DNA of 64,000 bases from the NCBI GenBank assembly GCA_024233435.1, contig JACKPQ010000002.1, positions 124,001 through 188,000 of the forward strand, in the 5' to 3' direction. This stretch comes from Chlamydiales bacterium. Lineage in GTDB: Bacteria; Chlamydiota; Chlamydiia; Chlamydiales; JACKPQ01. The notes beneath the pieces are model-generated. The model ran no database searches. It saw only the letters and a list, made by a program, of their open reading frames with translations, and was not told where the DNA came from. Made by a program: the position numbers and the translations under genes. This document shows positions 33,730 to 43,323 of the stretch, piece after piece; within the stretch, counting starts at the first letter, position 1, and each line of letters begins with the position of its first letter.

Positions 33730-34613
33730 ACGTTTTACCTTTTGTTATTGTGATTATCGCGCTGTTTGCAGGGCTTAATGCTACGTTTTTTTCACATAGC
33801 CGCACGCTCATGTTAACAGAGCAATGCTATGAAAATTACATGGACGCTGAGCGCACGGCGCGCGATGCTGGAATCAACGACATCTACAAGAAAATGAAAT
33901 CTACAAAGCCGGGAAAAAAGAATACAGAGCTAAAGCCTGTAACCCCTGTAAAAGCATTGCGCCACCAATCTCACTATGTGGCTAATGCGCGCATAAATGT
34001 CTTTGGATGGCTCTTTGCAGATCAACCCGACTCGACACTGCAACAACATGTTTTAGAGCTTTGCAGCCGCATTTATGGCAAAATCCCTGAATACCAAAAA
34101 ATGGCCGAGCAGGGAAAGCTTAAAGCCTTTTTTGAGGAAATTGCAGCTGGCGCTAAATCGAGCAAAGCTACAACTTTTGACAGTATTCGTTTAAAAAATG
34201 ATTCTTCTCTTTTTTATAAGATGTGTAGAGGCACCAACTATTTTGATATTGAAAACAACTCTGGATATCCACCTTTAGACTATCTCTTCCGTATCGATGA
34301 GGCCTCAGCAAAAACTCCTATTCGCTGGCGCATTGCCTCTCCTCGCATTCTAATTCAATTTCTTGGAAACAACTTAGCTAATAAGCTGCTAAAGGCTGAA
34401 TCAGACCTAAACTTGCAGGGAAAGCAGTTCGATAAAAAAGAGCTTGATGAATTAGTTGGGCAAGATGCTTTCATTGGAGCTGAATTTGAAGCTGTCCAAT
34501 CTCAACTAGACCACAGCTGCGGCAAGCTACAATCAAAGCTAATCACTGTAAGCGATCCTAGTAGCTGCACCAAAGTAGAGAAGCAGTACATTTCTATACC
34601 CGAAAATAGTTGA
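33726..34613 (+). CDS. hypothetical protein with N-terminal membrane anchor, possibly GspK-like
   Basis: Protein of 295 residues: a hydrophobic N-terminal helix (VLPFVIVIIALFAGLNATFF) without a basic prepilin leader, then a mostly helical soluble domain rich in Lys and Asp/Glu. It overlaps the preceding pseudopilin gene by four bases, so it is probably the same functional unit, in the position a minor pseudopilin such as GspK would take. No GspK-specific motif is seen; the call is tentative. Confidence 0.5.
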   Translation: MNVLPFVIVIIALFAGLNATFFSHSRTLMLTEQCYENYMDAERTARDAGINDIYKKMKSTKPGKKNTELKPVTPVKALRHQSHYVANARINVFGWLFADQPDSTLQQHVLELCSRIYGKIPEYQKMAEQGKLKAFFEEIAAGAKSSKATTFDSIRLKNDSSLFYKMCRGTNYFDIENNSGYPPLDYLFRIDEASAKTPIRWRIASPRILIQFLGNNLANKLLKAESDLNLQGKQFDKKELDELVGQDAFIGAEFEAVQSQLDHSCGKLQSKLITVSDPSSCTKVEKQYISIPENS

Positions 34614-34672
34614 AAAAGCCTTTGAATTTTTGTTGAACTCGTTTTTATCCAAGCAGTCGGGCTACTATGGTA

Positions 34673-36382
34673 TTATGCCTCAATTAAAGAATGAGAAAGT
34701 GGGAGAATAATCTTAAAGTGGGTGCCTTCACCAACAGCTGATCTCACCTCGAGCTTGCCATTGTGTTTTTCTACTATTGTTCGCACAATTGACAGTCCTA
34801 ATCCAGCGCCACCAAGCTTGCGCGAATGCGCTTTATTGACCGTATAGAAACGATCAAAGATGTGATTAAGTTCATTAGCGGGGATGCCCATGCCTTGGTC
34901 AGATACTGTCAATTCAACTGTGTCATTCTTGACAGCAACGCGCACGCGCACTGTAGCCGGCGATGGGGAGTATTTAACGGCATTTTCAAGCAGGTTCATC
35001 AAAGCGAGTTCAAAAAGCGGACTGTCCACTTTTACGATGATTTCGTCTTCCTGCTCGCATATGTCAAGCTTTACATCTGGGTGCACTGTCTGTAACTGAT
35101 GCCTACAGCTGTCTAAGACGATAAATAAATCCCGCTCTTCTAAAGATGCTTTTGGAAGGTTGTCCAAGTCAGCCAAAACTAAAAGGTTTTTGACTAGCGC
35201 AGACATGCGATGACAATTACGCACAATTTTTTCTGTGATGTCTTCTAACATTGATGCAGAAATTTCTGGCAAGTCATGCAGCATTTCAGCAAAGCCTTTA
35301 ATGATCGTAATGGGCGTGCGCAATTCATGAGATGCGTTGGCTATAAACTCTTTGCCCATAGAGACAACTTTTTGATTGGTAGCGTGGTCTTGAAAGATGA
35401 GTGCAATACCTTGTCCTAAGCCAATTGGAACTGCTACGATATCAATATGGGATTGCTCTTCTGCATTTGTCGTAAGGGAGTCGGTCATGATGGTGTTATT
35501 GTGCAGCGCAGCTTTAACTAAATCATGGCTTTTTTGCATTAACTGACTTTTTACGCAATTACAAACACTTATAAAGTTTTTATTGTTCAGATCATCCTTT
35601 GCAATTTCTAATAGCTTTACCGCTCTTACGTTAACGTAGGTAACATTTTGATCAGCATCGATTGTGACAACGCCTTCTTCAAGAGCTTCTAAAACGGAGC
35701 TTGTCCGCAGCTTTTCATACTCGAGTGCATGTTGTCTTTGCTGAAAATCTGAGTAGAGTTGGTTGAGTGTTCTAGCAAAGATTGCAGCTTCACTCCTCCC
35801 TCGTATCGCCAGCTTTGGGATTTGATCTGAATTACCAAAAGCGTGGTTGTTCACGGCACGAAAAATATCCTGGAAGGGTTTGGAGATCATGGCAAGCATT
35901 ACTAAACTGAGGATAACAAAAATCACTGAAAACACAGCGCCAACAATCACATAGATTTTTTTTAAGTCTCCACAATTGAGGGCAATTTTTTTATAGTTAA
36001 ATAAAATCACAACGGTAAAGCTGTCACCATTAGGATGCACCGGCAACGATAAGCGAGTTGTAAAGGGCATATGCAGCCAATGAGATTCAGATACGTCATA
36101 GTGTTTATCTGCCACTGACTCGTAAACTAGATCATTATCATTGTTCAGGATTTGGAGATAATATTGATTTTGGGCAGCTTTATGCTTGAGGATATCTTGC
36201 AAGGTATCTGAGTGGGTCGTCTTTACATCCGTTACCCATTGCAAAACCTCTTGCTTGACTTTATGAGTGATAAATCTTTCAATCACGATATCGATCAGCG
36301 CAAAATATCCAGCAACAAGAATTCCAAGTAATATGAGATGCCCTAGAAGCGTTTTAAATGTTATGGACAAGCTCCGTCTCAT
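34673..36382 (-). CDS. sensor histidine kinase (PhoR-like)
   Basis: Two-component sensor of 569 residues. N-terminal transmembrane helix, ~110-residue extracytoplasmic domain, second transmembrane helix (near 145-168), HAMP region, a PAS-like domain (EGVVTIDADQNVTYVNVRA), HisKA with phospho-His in FIANASHELRTPITIIKGF, and ATPase boxes NLLENAVKYSP, DQGMGIP and GGAGLGLSIV. Its ATG overlaps the stop of the upstream cyclase gene by four bases. No response regulator adjoins it. It may act with the cyclase as one sensory unit. Confidence 0.92.
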   Translation of the reverse strand: MRRSLSITFKTLLGHLILLGILVAGYFALIDIVIERFITHKVKQEVLQWVTDVKTTHSDTLQDILKHKAAQNQYYLQILNNDNDLVYESVADKHYDVSESHWLHMPFTTRLSLPVHPNGDSFTVVILFNYKKIALNCGDLKKIYVIVGAVFSVIFVILSLVMLAMISKPFQDIFRAVNNHAFGNSDQIPKLAIRGRSEAAIFARTLNQLYSDFQQRQHALEYEKLRTSSVLEALEEGVVTIDADQNVTYVNVRAVKLLEIAKDDLNNKNFISVCNCVKSQLMQKSHDLVKAALHNNTIMTDSLTTNAEEQSHIDIVAVPIGLGQGIALIFQDHATNQKVVSMGKEFIANASHELRTPITIIKGFAEMLHDLPEISASMLEDITEKIVRNCHRMSALVKNLLVLADLDNLPKASLEERDLFIVLDSCRHQLQTVHPDVKLDICEQEDEIIVKVDSPLFELALMNLLENAVKYSPSPATVRVRVAVKNDTVELTVSDQGMGIPANELNHIFDRFYTVNKAHSRKLGGAGLGLSIVRTIVEKHNGKLEVRSAVGEGTHFKIILPLSHSLIEA

Positions 36383-38892
36383 GTCGATCTCATTGCCTGT
36401 TGATAACCTTTCACCGCGTAAACTGTCATTTTCTCAGAAAACCCTTTCAGTTGCACGTCTGAAACTTGCTCTAAAACAAAGGCTTCTTGGACTCCTGGAC
36501 TTGCTTTCGTTGCTTCAGAGATGTAAACTTGCATAGGAGGAGCCACTGAGCAGAGCCGAGATGATAGGTTCACGTTCGATCCAAGCACTGTATAATTTAA
36601 TCGGTTTTCAGCTCCCATATTCCCAGCAAGAACAACACCTGTATGAACTCCAATGCCCATCTCTATATTGGGTTGCCCATGGGATTGCCGCTCTTTATTC
36701 CACTCATTGAGAACTTCGACCACAGCAAGAGCACTTTGCACAGCTCTCTTAGCGCTATCTTCTTTTGCAACAGGTGCGCCAAACAAAGCCATCACTTCAT
36801 CTCCAACGTACTTATCGATCACACCACCAAATTCATCGAGACAATGAGACACTTTTGTCATGCATGTATTGAGTAGCTCAATGACTTGGTTAGGAGACAT
36901 TTTTTCAGTCAAATGTGTGAATTGGCGAATATCTGCAAATAGCACTGTTACCTCACGCTCTTCTCCCCCTAAGTGCACGTTACCTTTTAAAATTTCTTCA
37001 GCAATTTCACGTGAGACCACTTTGTTTAAGACACCTCTTACTTTTTCCTTATCTTTTAGCTCGCTCACCATTTTGGAAAATGTATAGCAAAGGCTGCTGA
37101 CTTCATCTCTTTGTCCTGGCTTAACTTTAGGAAGCTCTACATCTTCAAGCTTGCCCTTACCAACCATAGACGTTGCATGGGCAAGTTTTGCAATGGGTTT
37201 TGTGATCCGTTTTGCGATATTGTTCAAAAACAATAGCACAATAACAAGGCTCACAAGCGCTGCTATTCTCATTTGTAGTGAAATATGACTGATCAGGGCA
37301 TTGGAGCTTGCATCTACATCGTCTACAAGCGCAAACTCTTTGTCTTTAGGATTAAAGATGAAAAAATGGAAATCAACCTCTGGGAAAGGAGCCATGTGCA
37401 GATAAAAATATTCGGTATCGCCAATTTGCACTTCTCCAGTGGAATGTGTGACCATGTTTTCAACCGGCAACTGGCCCCAATCAGGGTTATCCATGCGCTT
37501 TCCATTATTGTCAAAAACGCTAACAACGCGTTCTCCATCAACTAATACGGTGGCCTCGTGCGTTGCCATAGACAATTGCCTTAAAACACGCCTTGAATCG
37601 ACTCCAACTGTTAAATATCCCTCACGCTGTCCGTTGTTAACTTCTGATACCATTTGCATTGAATTAGCAAAAAATGTGCGCTGCATTGCAGGGACATCGA
37701 TCACTTCAAGTTCTGGGCTGAGGCATAAGTCCTTGCCTGGAAATACATCATTTTTACAATCATGACCAAGTGAAAGGGGTCGATTTGCAAAAACATCTTG
37801 GGAGTAAACACCCTTACCGGTCACTTCACCCGCTGAAAAGCGCACGCAACCAATTGGCGCATTTGCATCGAAAGGAGAATACCCTAGAATACCTGTTGCC
37901 ATTAACGATGATAGACCCCAAACCATATCGATCTCATCGTATCGATCGAGAAGTTGTATGATTTCTTCTGAGATGTCTTGATCGATTTCTTCACCATAAA
38001 GGGCTTTTTCACGCGCGATCTCTAGTGACCATTCTGTGGGCGCTGCGCTTTGGTGATCTGCCAGTAAGCGTTGACTTACCCATGTTTGCAATTCTTTAGG
38101 ATCAGCGGGTGGAGGCAACTCCTTGATATGCGTGCGCAAATAATTTTGAGCTTTTTGAAGATTTTCAAGAAAAGCGCGAGCATAGCCTTCTGTGGCTTTC
38201 TCTGACATCAAGAAGGGGAAAGAAATGTCAGCTTGCAATCTGGTATCTAATTTTTGCAAATCAATTTGATCAATGCGCATGTTAAGAAGGGTATTGATTG
38301 GAAAAAATGCATAGCGAGCGCGTGATAAGATTTTAGCTTGTGCAGCTTGATTTTGATCTTCTAAGAGAAATCGACCATATTGAAGACGCACACCGATATA
38401 TGGACCTTCCCAAGCATCTTTCGACCCTTTTTTCTTGAGGACGACAAGGGCTATATCCTCTTCGATTGGAACGCGCAACGCTACATCGACCTTTTCAGCA
38501 TCAATGGCAATAAGGGAAGACAGGTTGCCTTGGTTAGTATTTTGGATAAAGTCAACCCAGCGATTCACTGTGCAAAGCAGGGCGCTATTGAGCCAGGTTT
38601 GGCGGGCAAGATTTTGAAGTGTAGGCTCAAACCCTTCAAGCATGATCTGATTTTCTGCAACTTTATCGAGCAAAACATTGATACGAGCTTGCTCGCCTGC
38701 CAGAATATCACGTAAGAACAGCTCGATATAGCGCCGCTTCTTCTCGTTGAGCTGCACAATCTCATTTTGGATATTTTGCTTAGCCTGCAAAAGGCTTTTT
38801 TTGGTAACGCGCTGCTCCCAAATATAGGAAATGACAAATGCAGCTATAAAAAGAGCCCCAACCCAGAGGAATAACCGTAATCTTAATCCCAT
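36379..38892 (-). CDS. membrane-bound class III adenylate/guanylate cyclase
   Basis: 837 residues: a signal-anchor helix at the N terminus, a large extracytoplasmic sensor region (~residues 30-540), a second transmembrane helix (near 545-565), HAMP, and a class III cyclase catalytic domain (~residues 640-830). Metal-binding Asp residues are in LFADIRQF and YVGDEVMALFGAP; NLSSRL gives the transition-state Asn/Arg region. The cyclic nucleotide made (cAMP or cGMP) cannot be settled by eye. It overlaps the histidine kinase downstream and starts 15 bases after the pepP stop. Confidence 0.9.
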   Translation of the reverse strand: MGLRLRLFLWVGALFIAAFVISYIWEQRVTKKSLLQAKQNIQNEIVQLNEKKRRYIELFLRDILAGEQARINVLLDKVAENQIMLEGFEPTLQNLARQTWLNSALLCTVNRWVDFIQNTNQGNLSSLIAIDAEKVDVALRVPIEEDIALVVLKKKGSKDAWEGPYIGVRLQYGRFLLEDQNQAAQAKILSRARYAFFPINTLLNMRIDQIDLQKLDTRLQADISFPFLMSEKATEGYARAFLENLQKAQNYLRTHIKELPPPADPKELQTWVSQRLLADHQSAAPTEWSLEIAREKALYGEEIDQDISEEIIQLLDRYDEIDMVWGLSSLMATGILGYSPFDANAPIGCVRFSAGEVTGKGVYSQDVFANRPLSLGHDCKNDVFPGKDLCLSPELEVIDVPAMQRTFFANSMQMVSEVNNGQREGYLTVGVDSRRVLRQLSMATHEATVLVDGERVVSVFDNNGKRMDNPDWGQLPVENMVTHSTGEVQIGDTEYFYLHMAPFPEVDFHFFIFNPKDKEFALVDDVDASSNALISHISLQMRIAALVSLVIVLLFLNNIAKRITKPIAKLAHATSMVGKGKLEDVELPKVKPGQRDEVSSLCYTFSKMVSELKDKEKVRGVLNKVVSREIAEEILKGNVHLGGEEREVTVLFADIRQFTHLTEKMSPNQVIELLNTCMTKVSHCLDEFGGVIDKYVGDEVMALFGAPVAKEDSAKRAVQSALAVVEVLNEWNKERQSHGQPNIEMGIGVHTGVVLAGNMGAENRLNYTVLGSNVNLSSRLCSVAPPMQVYISEATKASPGVQEAFVLEQVSDVQLKGFSEKMTVYAVKGYQQAMRST

Positions 38893-38907
38893 ATCAGGTA
38901 TGGTACA

Positions 38908-39945
38908 TTATTTATTTGTTTCTGGGTAAAAATTCTCATAACCATTGCTTGTCACGACAATTGTGTCTTCTATACGTGCCCCTCCTAAGCCTGGAACATA
39001 TAATCCCGGCTCGATTGTAATGACCATGCCTTCTTCTAAGATGCGGTTTGCATCTTCTCCTTTTGAGGCAATGCGAGGCCCCTCGTGGACCTGTAAACCA
39101 ATTCCATGGCCTAAGCTATGCAAGAACTGTTTTTCTAAGCCTTCTTTTTTCATCACATAACGAGCTGCCTGATCGAGCGTTGAAAGTAAAACGCCTGGCT
39201 TTACACAACTCAACGCTGCAGTTTGAGCAGCTTTTGTTGTCTTTAAGATGCGCTCAAATTTCTGATTTGCTTTACCATAAAAAAACGTCCGCGTCATGTC
39301 GCTGCAATACCCGTTAACGACAACACCCATATCCATCAAAACCAAATCGCCAGTTTTTAGCTTGACTTTGCCAGAATGATAATGGGGTTTTGAAGTATTT
39401 TTTCCAAAGGCAATGATGGGATCAAACGATAATCTTTCTGCTCCATTTTGTTTGACAAATGCCTCAAATTTATGAGTTAGCTCAATCTCAGTCACACCCA
39501 CTTGAAGCTCTTTACAAAGCCATTCATATCCCTTCCATAAAAGTTTAGCACTTTTTCTCATCGCTTGAATCTCTTGAGCATCTTTAATGTATCGTAGATC
39601 ATTGACAAGTGATGGCATGGGTTTAACTTTACACTGCTTCTTCAGCTGTAAGTAGCGCCCATATGTGGTTTTATTTTGGTCAAATCCAAGTTCCGATGTT
39701 GCTGCTGGGATTTGCTGAGCGCGTGGCCGCACTGGAATCGGGCTCTGATTTTTTGCTGATTCAGTGTAGCGGCCATCAACATATAAAATAGCGCCTTGCT
39801 TCGTCACGATCATTTGACCACTAGAAAGCTCAATACCTGTTAAATAAAGCAAATCTATGGGGTCTTCAATCAAAAACCTTACCCCTTTTAATAGTTTTTG
39901 CAACTGCTTAATACGTTTTAAATACATGTTGGATATCTTTTTCAT
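38908..39945 (-). CDS. pepP: Xaa-Pro aminopeptidase, M24 family
   Basis: Metallopeptidase of ~345 residues that removes N-terminal residues preceding proline. Metal ligands are visible: two Asp in MDMGVVVNGYCSDMTR, His in LGHGIGLQVHEGP, Glu in TIEPGLY and Glu in ARIEDT. The N-terminal third is a creatinase-like domain, shortened relative to E. coli PepP. The start at 39945 overlaps mutL by 38 bases; ATG 39927 is an equally good alternative. The pair mutL-pepP is also adjacent in Chlamydia. Named pepP by position; PepQ-type activity is possible. Confidence 0.88.
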   Translation of the reverse strand: MKKISNMYLKRIKQLQKLLKGVRFLIEDPIDLLYLTGIELSSGQMIVTKQGAILYVDGRYTESAKNQSPIPVRPRAQQIPAATSELGFDQNKTTYGRYLQLKKQCKVKPMPSLVNDLRYIKDAQEIQAMRKSAKLLWKGYEWLCKELQVGVTEIELTHKFEAFVKQNGAERLSFDPIIAFGKNTSKPHYHSGKVKLKTGDLVLMDMGVVVNGYCSDMTRTFFYGKANQKFERILKTTKAAQTAALSCVKPGVLLSTLDQAARYVMKKEGLEKQFLHSLGHGIGLQVHEGPRIASKGEDANRILEEGMVITIEPGLYVPGLGGARIEDTIVVTSNGYENFYPETNK

Positions 39946-41518
39946 CTAAATGCACAAAAATGGGTTTCCCGCGAGGCGTTGTTACGCAATCGCAGCAAGT
40001 TAATAACTTTTCAATCAGTTGCTTAGCCTCGCTCAAATGGTAGATACGCTTTTGCAAAACCAGACTGACAACAAGCTCTAACGGCAGCTCTTGGTCTGCG
40101 CGTGCAAGCAAGATCTCTTTCACTTTTTCCTGGGGAATGGATGGATGCAATCGATCGATGACAAAACTTGTTTGTCCAAAAGGGCGCAATCCAATACCCA
40201 ATTGATGAAGTTGCTTTATTTGGTGAGCAATGCTTTCTGCTTCAGCTTTAGAAAACTCTAAAGTTAGAGGAAAAGCTAACTGCTGCATCTGCCCACATGA
40301 TGCTTTACCTTTTATTTGCTCATAAAGCAAGCGCTCCTCAATGCAGCGCAGATCAACCATCACGATTCCTTCCCGCTCCTTTAAATGCGAGCTGAGCGGT
40401 GATCCTTCACCTGAAATAAAGACATACGGACTTTTAATTCCAATAATCGGGATATGTGCGATCGGCAATTCCGCTGCCTGCTCCATAGCAACAAAACACT
40501 CTTGCGTTGAGGGCGCAATCGGGACAGACCATTTTTCTGGCTTTACATGCATTTTTGTTGGTTGGATCGCAAAGGCTTTTTGGATTGCATAGTGGACGAA
40601 TTCACTTAAGCGCTCCTTATCTAAAAACCTCACTTCTTTTTTCTGAGGATGGACGTTAACATCAAGGCCTTCACCTGGTAAATCTAGCGTCAAAACAAAG
40701 ATTGGATATTGGCGTCCATTCAAGCGCGTTCCATAAGCCTGCTCAATTACCTTTACTAGGAAAGGGCTGTGCACAGCCCGTCTATTCACGATTAAATACT
40801 GTCCTTTACGACTTGATCGAGCAGCATGCGGTTTGCCAATAACCCCTTTAATGTGCATCTCATTTTTAGATGCGTTAACTGGCAGCACTTGATTGACATA
40901 CTCAGGGCCGAGCATCTCTTTTGAAAATAATCGCGATTGACCATCCACCCTCAACTCAAGGCAAATATCAGGGTGGGCAAGAGCTAAATCTGTCAAGACT
41001 GCAATGATGCGACTTGTTGAAGCGGCGCAAGACTTTTGGAATTTGAGGCGAGCTGGGGTGTTATAAAAAAGCTGGCGCACCTCAATTGTAGTCCCTTTCG
41101 AGCGCGCTCCATTTGCGATAACAACGCTCTTTCCTCCTGAGCAAGTCACCTGAGTCGCAAGCGATCCACAAGCCTTGCTAGCCGTTAAAAGTTTAAAGTG
41201 GGAAATAGATGCAATAGAGGCTAGGGCTTCTCCGCGAAACCCCATCGTTTGGACCCCGACCAAATCATCAGCCACTGCAATTTTCGAAGTCGCATGCCTC
41301 TCAATTGAGAGTCTGGCATCTTCCTCGTCCATCCCATCACCATCATCGCTCACTCGGATCAGTTTCAAGCCACCTTTCTCAATTTCGACAAGAATAGAGT
41401 GAGCTCGGGCATCAATGGCATTATCGACAAGCTCTTTGACCACCGAAGCACTATCTTCAACGACTTCGCCAGCTGCTATCTGATTAATTGTGGCATCATC
41501 GAGCCTTTTTACACGCAA
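39908..41518 (-). CDS. mutL: DNA mismatch repair protein MutL
   Basis: ATPase that couples mismatch recognition to strand incision, 536 residues. GHKL ATPase motifs: IAAGEVVEDSASVVKELVDN, DDGDGMDEED and GFRGEALASIASIS; the transducer domain has NVHPQKKEVRF. The C-terminal dimerisation domain carries DLRCIEERLLYE, aligning with the endonuclease motif DQHAxxExxxxE but with the QHA residues replaced. The end overlaps pepP; the start overlaps the lipocalin-like gene by ten bases. Confidence 0.93.
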   Translation of the reverse strand: MRVKRLDDATINQIAAGEVVEDSASVVKELVDNAIDARAHSILVEIEKGGLKLIRVSDDGDGMDEEDARLSIERHATSKIAVADDLVGVQTMGFRGEALASIASISHFKLLTASKACGSLATQVTCSGGKSVVIANGARSKGTTIEVRQLFYNTPARLKFQKSCAASTSRIIAVLTDLALAHPDICLELRVDGQSRLFSKEMLGPEYVNQVLPVNASKNEMHIKGVIGKPHAARSSRKGQYLIVNRRAVHSPFLVKVIEQAYGTRLNGRQYPIFVLTLDLPGEGLDVNVHPQKKEVRFLDKERLSEFVHYAIQKAFAIQPTKMHVKPEKWSVPIAPSTQECFVAMEQAAELPIAHIPIIGIKSPYVFISGEGSPLSSHLKEREGIVMVDLRCIEERLLYEQIKGKASCGQMQQLAFPLTLEFSKAEAESIAHQIKQLHQLGIGLRPFGQTSFVIDRLHPSIPQEKVKEILLARADQELPLELVVSLVLQKRIYHLSEAKQLIEKLLTCCDCVTTPRGKPIFVHLDEKDIQHVFKTY

Positions 41519-41958
41519 ATCTTTGCCTCAACACGATTTAAGACAAGATGAATCGACTGCGTCTGCCCATGCATAAAAAACGGCTCTGTTGTTTGGTAGA
41601 GCACACCCCCTTCTAAGCGCACATACCTCTCAATTGTTTGTCCGATGAAGTTAGGATAAGAACTAAGTTTCACATCGTGCATAACACGGTCGCCGACGAT
41701 ATCAAAGGTGCCTACGTAGGAGAGGTAAGAGCGATAGGCTTCAGCTTGATCACTATCAGTAGCATCAAAAGGATCCTGCTCAGTGAAAGGAGTTCTTTTT
41801 CTTGCCATCATCTCAAGTGACATATAACCATCACGGCTATATATGATATATCCAACGGCATTATCTCCAACAGGGTGAGCACCAACTTGCCCATCTAAAG
41901 AACGCGATTCGCATGCAGTAATCTCCCACGTCCCAATAATTTCTTCTCTAGCAACCAT
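41509..41958 (-). CDS. lipocalin-like domain protein
   Basis: Protein of ~149 residues from ATG 41958 (AGGGAG six bases upstream; the longer frame begins at 41976). A beta-rich small barrel is predicted: GTWEITACESRS near the start matches the GxW of lipocalin-like families, and GYIIYSRDGYMSLEMMARKR with a C-terminal strand set resembles the bacterial Lipocalin_5 group. Overlaps mutL by ten bases. Ligand unknown; cytosolic, no signal peptide. Confidence 0.65.
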   Translation of the reverse strand: MVAREEIIGTWEITACESRSLDGQVGAHPVGDNAVGYIIYSRDGYMSLEMMARKRTPFTEQDPFDATDSDQAEAYRSYLSYVGTFDIVGDRVMHDVKLSSYPNFIGQTIERYVRLEGGVLYQTTEPFFMHGQTQSIHLVLNRVEAKICV

Positions 41959-42123
41959 AACGACTCCCTGAAGCATTTAAAAACAAATAGCTTACGCTGT
42001 CTTCTTGCAAACTTCTCATTTTTTTGACTTGTTATATATGTCATCAATTTAACAAATCATGAGAAATAGTTGCACAAAAATCAGGCGCCAAACGATACTC
42101 CTCCTCAGAACCTGGAGGTTTAC

Positions 42124-42924
42124 ATGGCAAAACGCCTTTTAGGTATCATCTTCACAAGCTTAATCGCTCTTGGATATGCATCCACTCCAAATTACTCGGA
42201 ATTTATCGAGAAATACAGCGCACATCTCGGGCCCGTGGGCTCTTATAAAACTGGTGAAATTGAAATTGTCACAGACGCAGAAAAGATTGCGGCAATTCAA
42301 GCACAAGTAAAAGAGCGTCTGATCAAGCAAGGCCATAGCCCTGAAAACGCCTCCAACTGGAGTCAGGTTGGCATTGTAGCAGAAGATAATTATTGGGTTT
42401 GGGTACGCGATGCCGTCATTTTTCCATCAGGCAATGAAGGCACTTATGACCGTATCATGTGGCGTAGTACTCTGGATGGTCCTCAAGGTGTTGCTATTTT
42501 GCCTGTATGCAAAGATGGTCGCATTGGGATTGTGGTCAAATATCGCCATGCTACACGCAGTTGGGAAATCGAAGCACCAAGCGGCACACCACTAGAAAAA
42601 GAAGCCTCAATTGACACAGCTATTCGCAAGTGCTGTGAAGAAACAGGCTTTGAACTTGCTACTGTTGAAAAAATTGGCGAACTAGCGCCCTTCGCGGGAA
42701 TGGCAACTAGCATTATTGCTGTTTACAAGGGCTCAATTGTCATCTCTAAGCTCAATAATCCTGGCCAAACAAAAGCCATTCATAAAATCATTCTTCTTAA
42801 AAGAGAGGAACTGCTCGAAGGTTTTGAAAAAGGCTACATCAACATAAGTATTCATGGGCGCACAACAAAGGCTGCATGCCGGGATTCGGCACTAGCTTAT
42901 GCTCTACTTCGAACATCAACTTGA
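42124..42924 (+). CDS. exported NUDIX hydrolase
   Basis: Protein of 267 residues from ATG 42124, with GGAGG four bases before. It begins with a signal-like segment MAKRLLGIIFTSLIALGYAS. The Nudix box reads GTPLEKEASIDTAIRKCCEE then TGF, matching GX5EX7REUXEEXGU except Lys in place of the first Glu of RE; the EE pair that binds metal is present. NUDIX enzymes hydrolyse nucleoside diphosphates linked to X, and ADP-ribose-type substrates are common. An exported one is unusual. Cleavage after GYA is a guess. Confidence 0.78.
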   Translation: MAKRLLGIIFTSLIALGYASTPNYSEFIEKYSAHLGPVGSYKTGEIEIVTDAEKIAAIQAQVKERLIKQGHSPENASNWSQVGIVAEDNYWVWVRDAVIFPSGNEGTYDRIMWRSTLDGPQGVAILPVCKDGRIGIVVKYRHATRSWEIEAPSGTPLEKEASIDTAIRKCCEETGFELATVEKIGELAPFAGMATSIIAVYKGSIVISKLNNPGQTKAIHKIILLKREELLEGFEKGYINISIHGRTTKAACRDSALAYALLRTST

Positions 42925-43027
42925 CACTTTTATCCGAATCAGTCTAGAGTCAAGAAAATAGTTACTAGCTCAACTTACACCACATTTCGATTCAGGTGCA
43001 AGTTAAGCTTCTACCAGGAGGAAGTCC

Positions 43028-43231
43028 ATGTATCCAATGATGAAGCTCGCTATATTCTCTTTAATGGCAGTCGCAGCGCCTGAAGTTGAAGATAGTTTTG
43101 AGGAATCAACCGATGAAGTATCTACAGAACAAGTGGATCAAGTTCTATCAAGGCTTGAAAAACTATCTGAGCAGATTGAGGCTCAAGTTAGTGCGCTAGA
43201 AAAATCTGAAGAAGATTCAGAGTTAGAGTGA
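43028..43231 (+). CDS. small acidic exported-type protein
   Basis: 67 residues with a very good ribosome site (AGGAGG, six bases before ATG). A short hydrophobic N terminus (MMKLAIFSLMAVAA) precedes an acidic helical region with heptad pattern (VDQVLSRLEKLSEQIEAQVS), likely a short coiled coil. No family recognised. The strong Shine-Dalgarno and clean frame support it as real. Confidence 0.6.
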   Translation: MYPMMKLAIFSLMAVAAPEVEDSFEESTDEVSTEQVDQVLSRLEKLSEQIEAQVSALEKSEEDSELE

Positions 43232-43277
43232 TACTAGCCAGTCTGAAAAATACATACAAAAATCGATATTAGTTCTT

Positions 43278-43323
43278 CCCCTTGTCTTTTAGATGTTGTA
43301 TTATCAGGTCAAGGGGTTTTTTT
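43278..43323 (+). promoter_or_regulatory. hairpin enclosing the ribosome site of the next gene
   Basis: CCCCTTG (43278-43284) pairs with CAAGGGG (43310-43316), followed by seven T and then the ATG at 43324. The right arm doubles as the Shine-Dalgarno, so the stem could be an intrinsic terminator for the upstream gene that reads into the next start, or a structure that hides the ribosome site. Confidence 0.5.
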
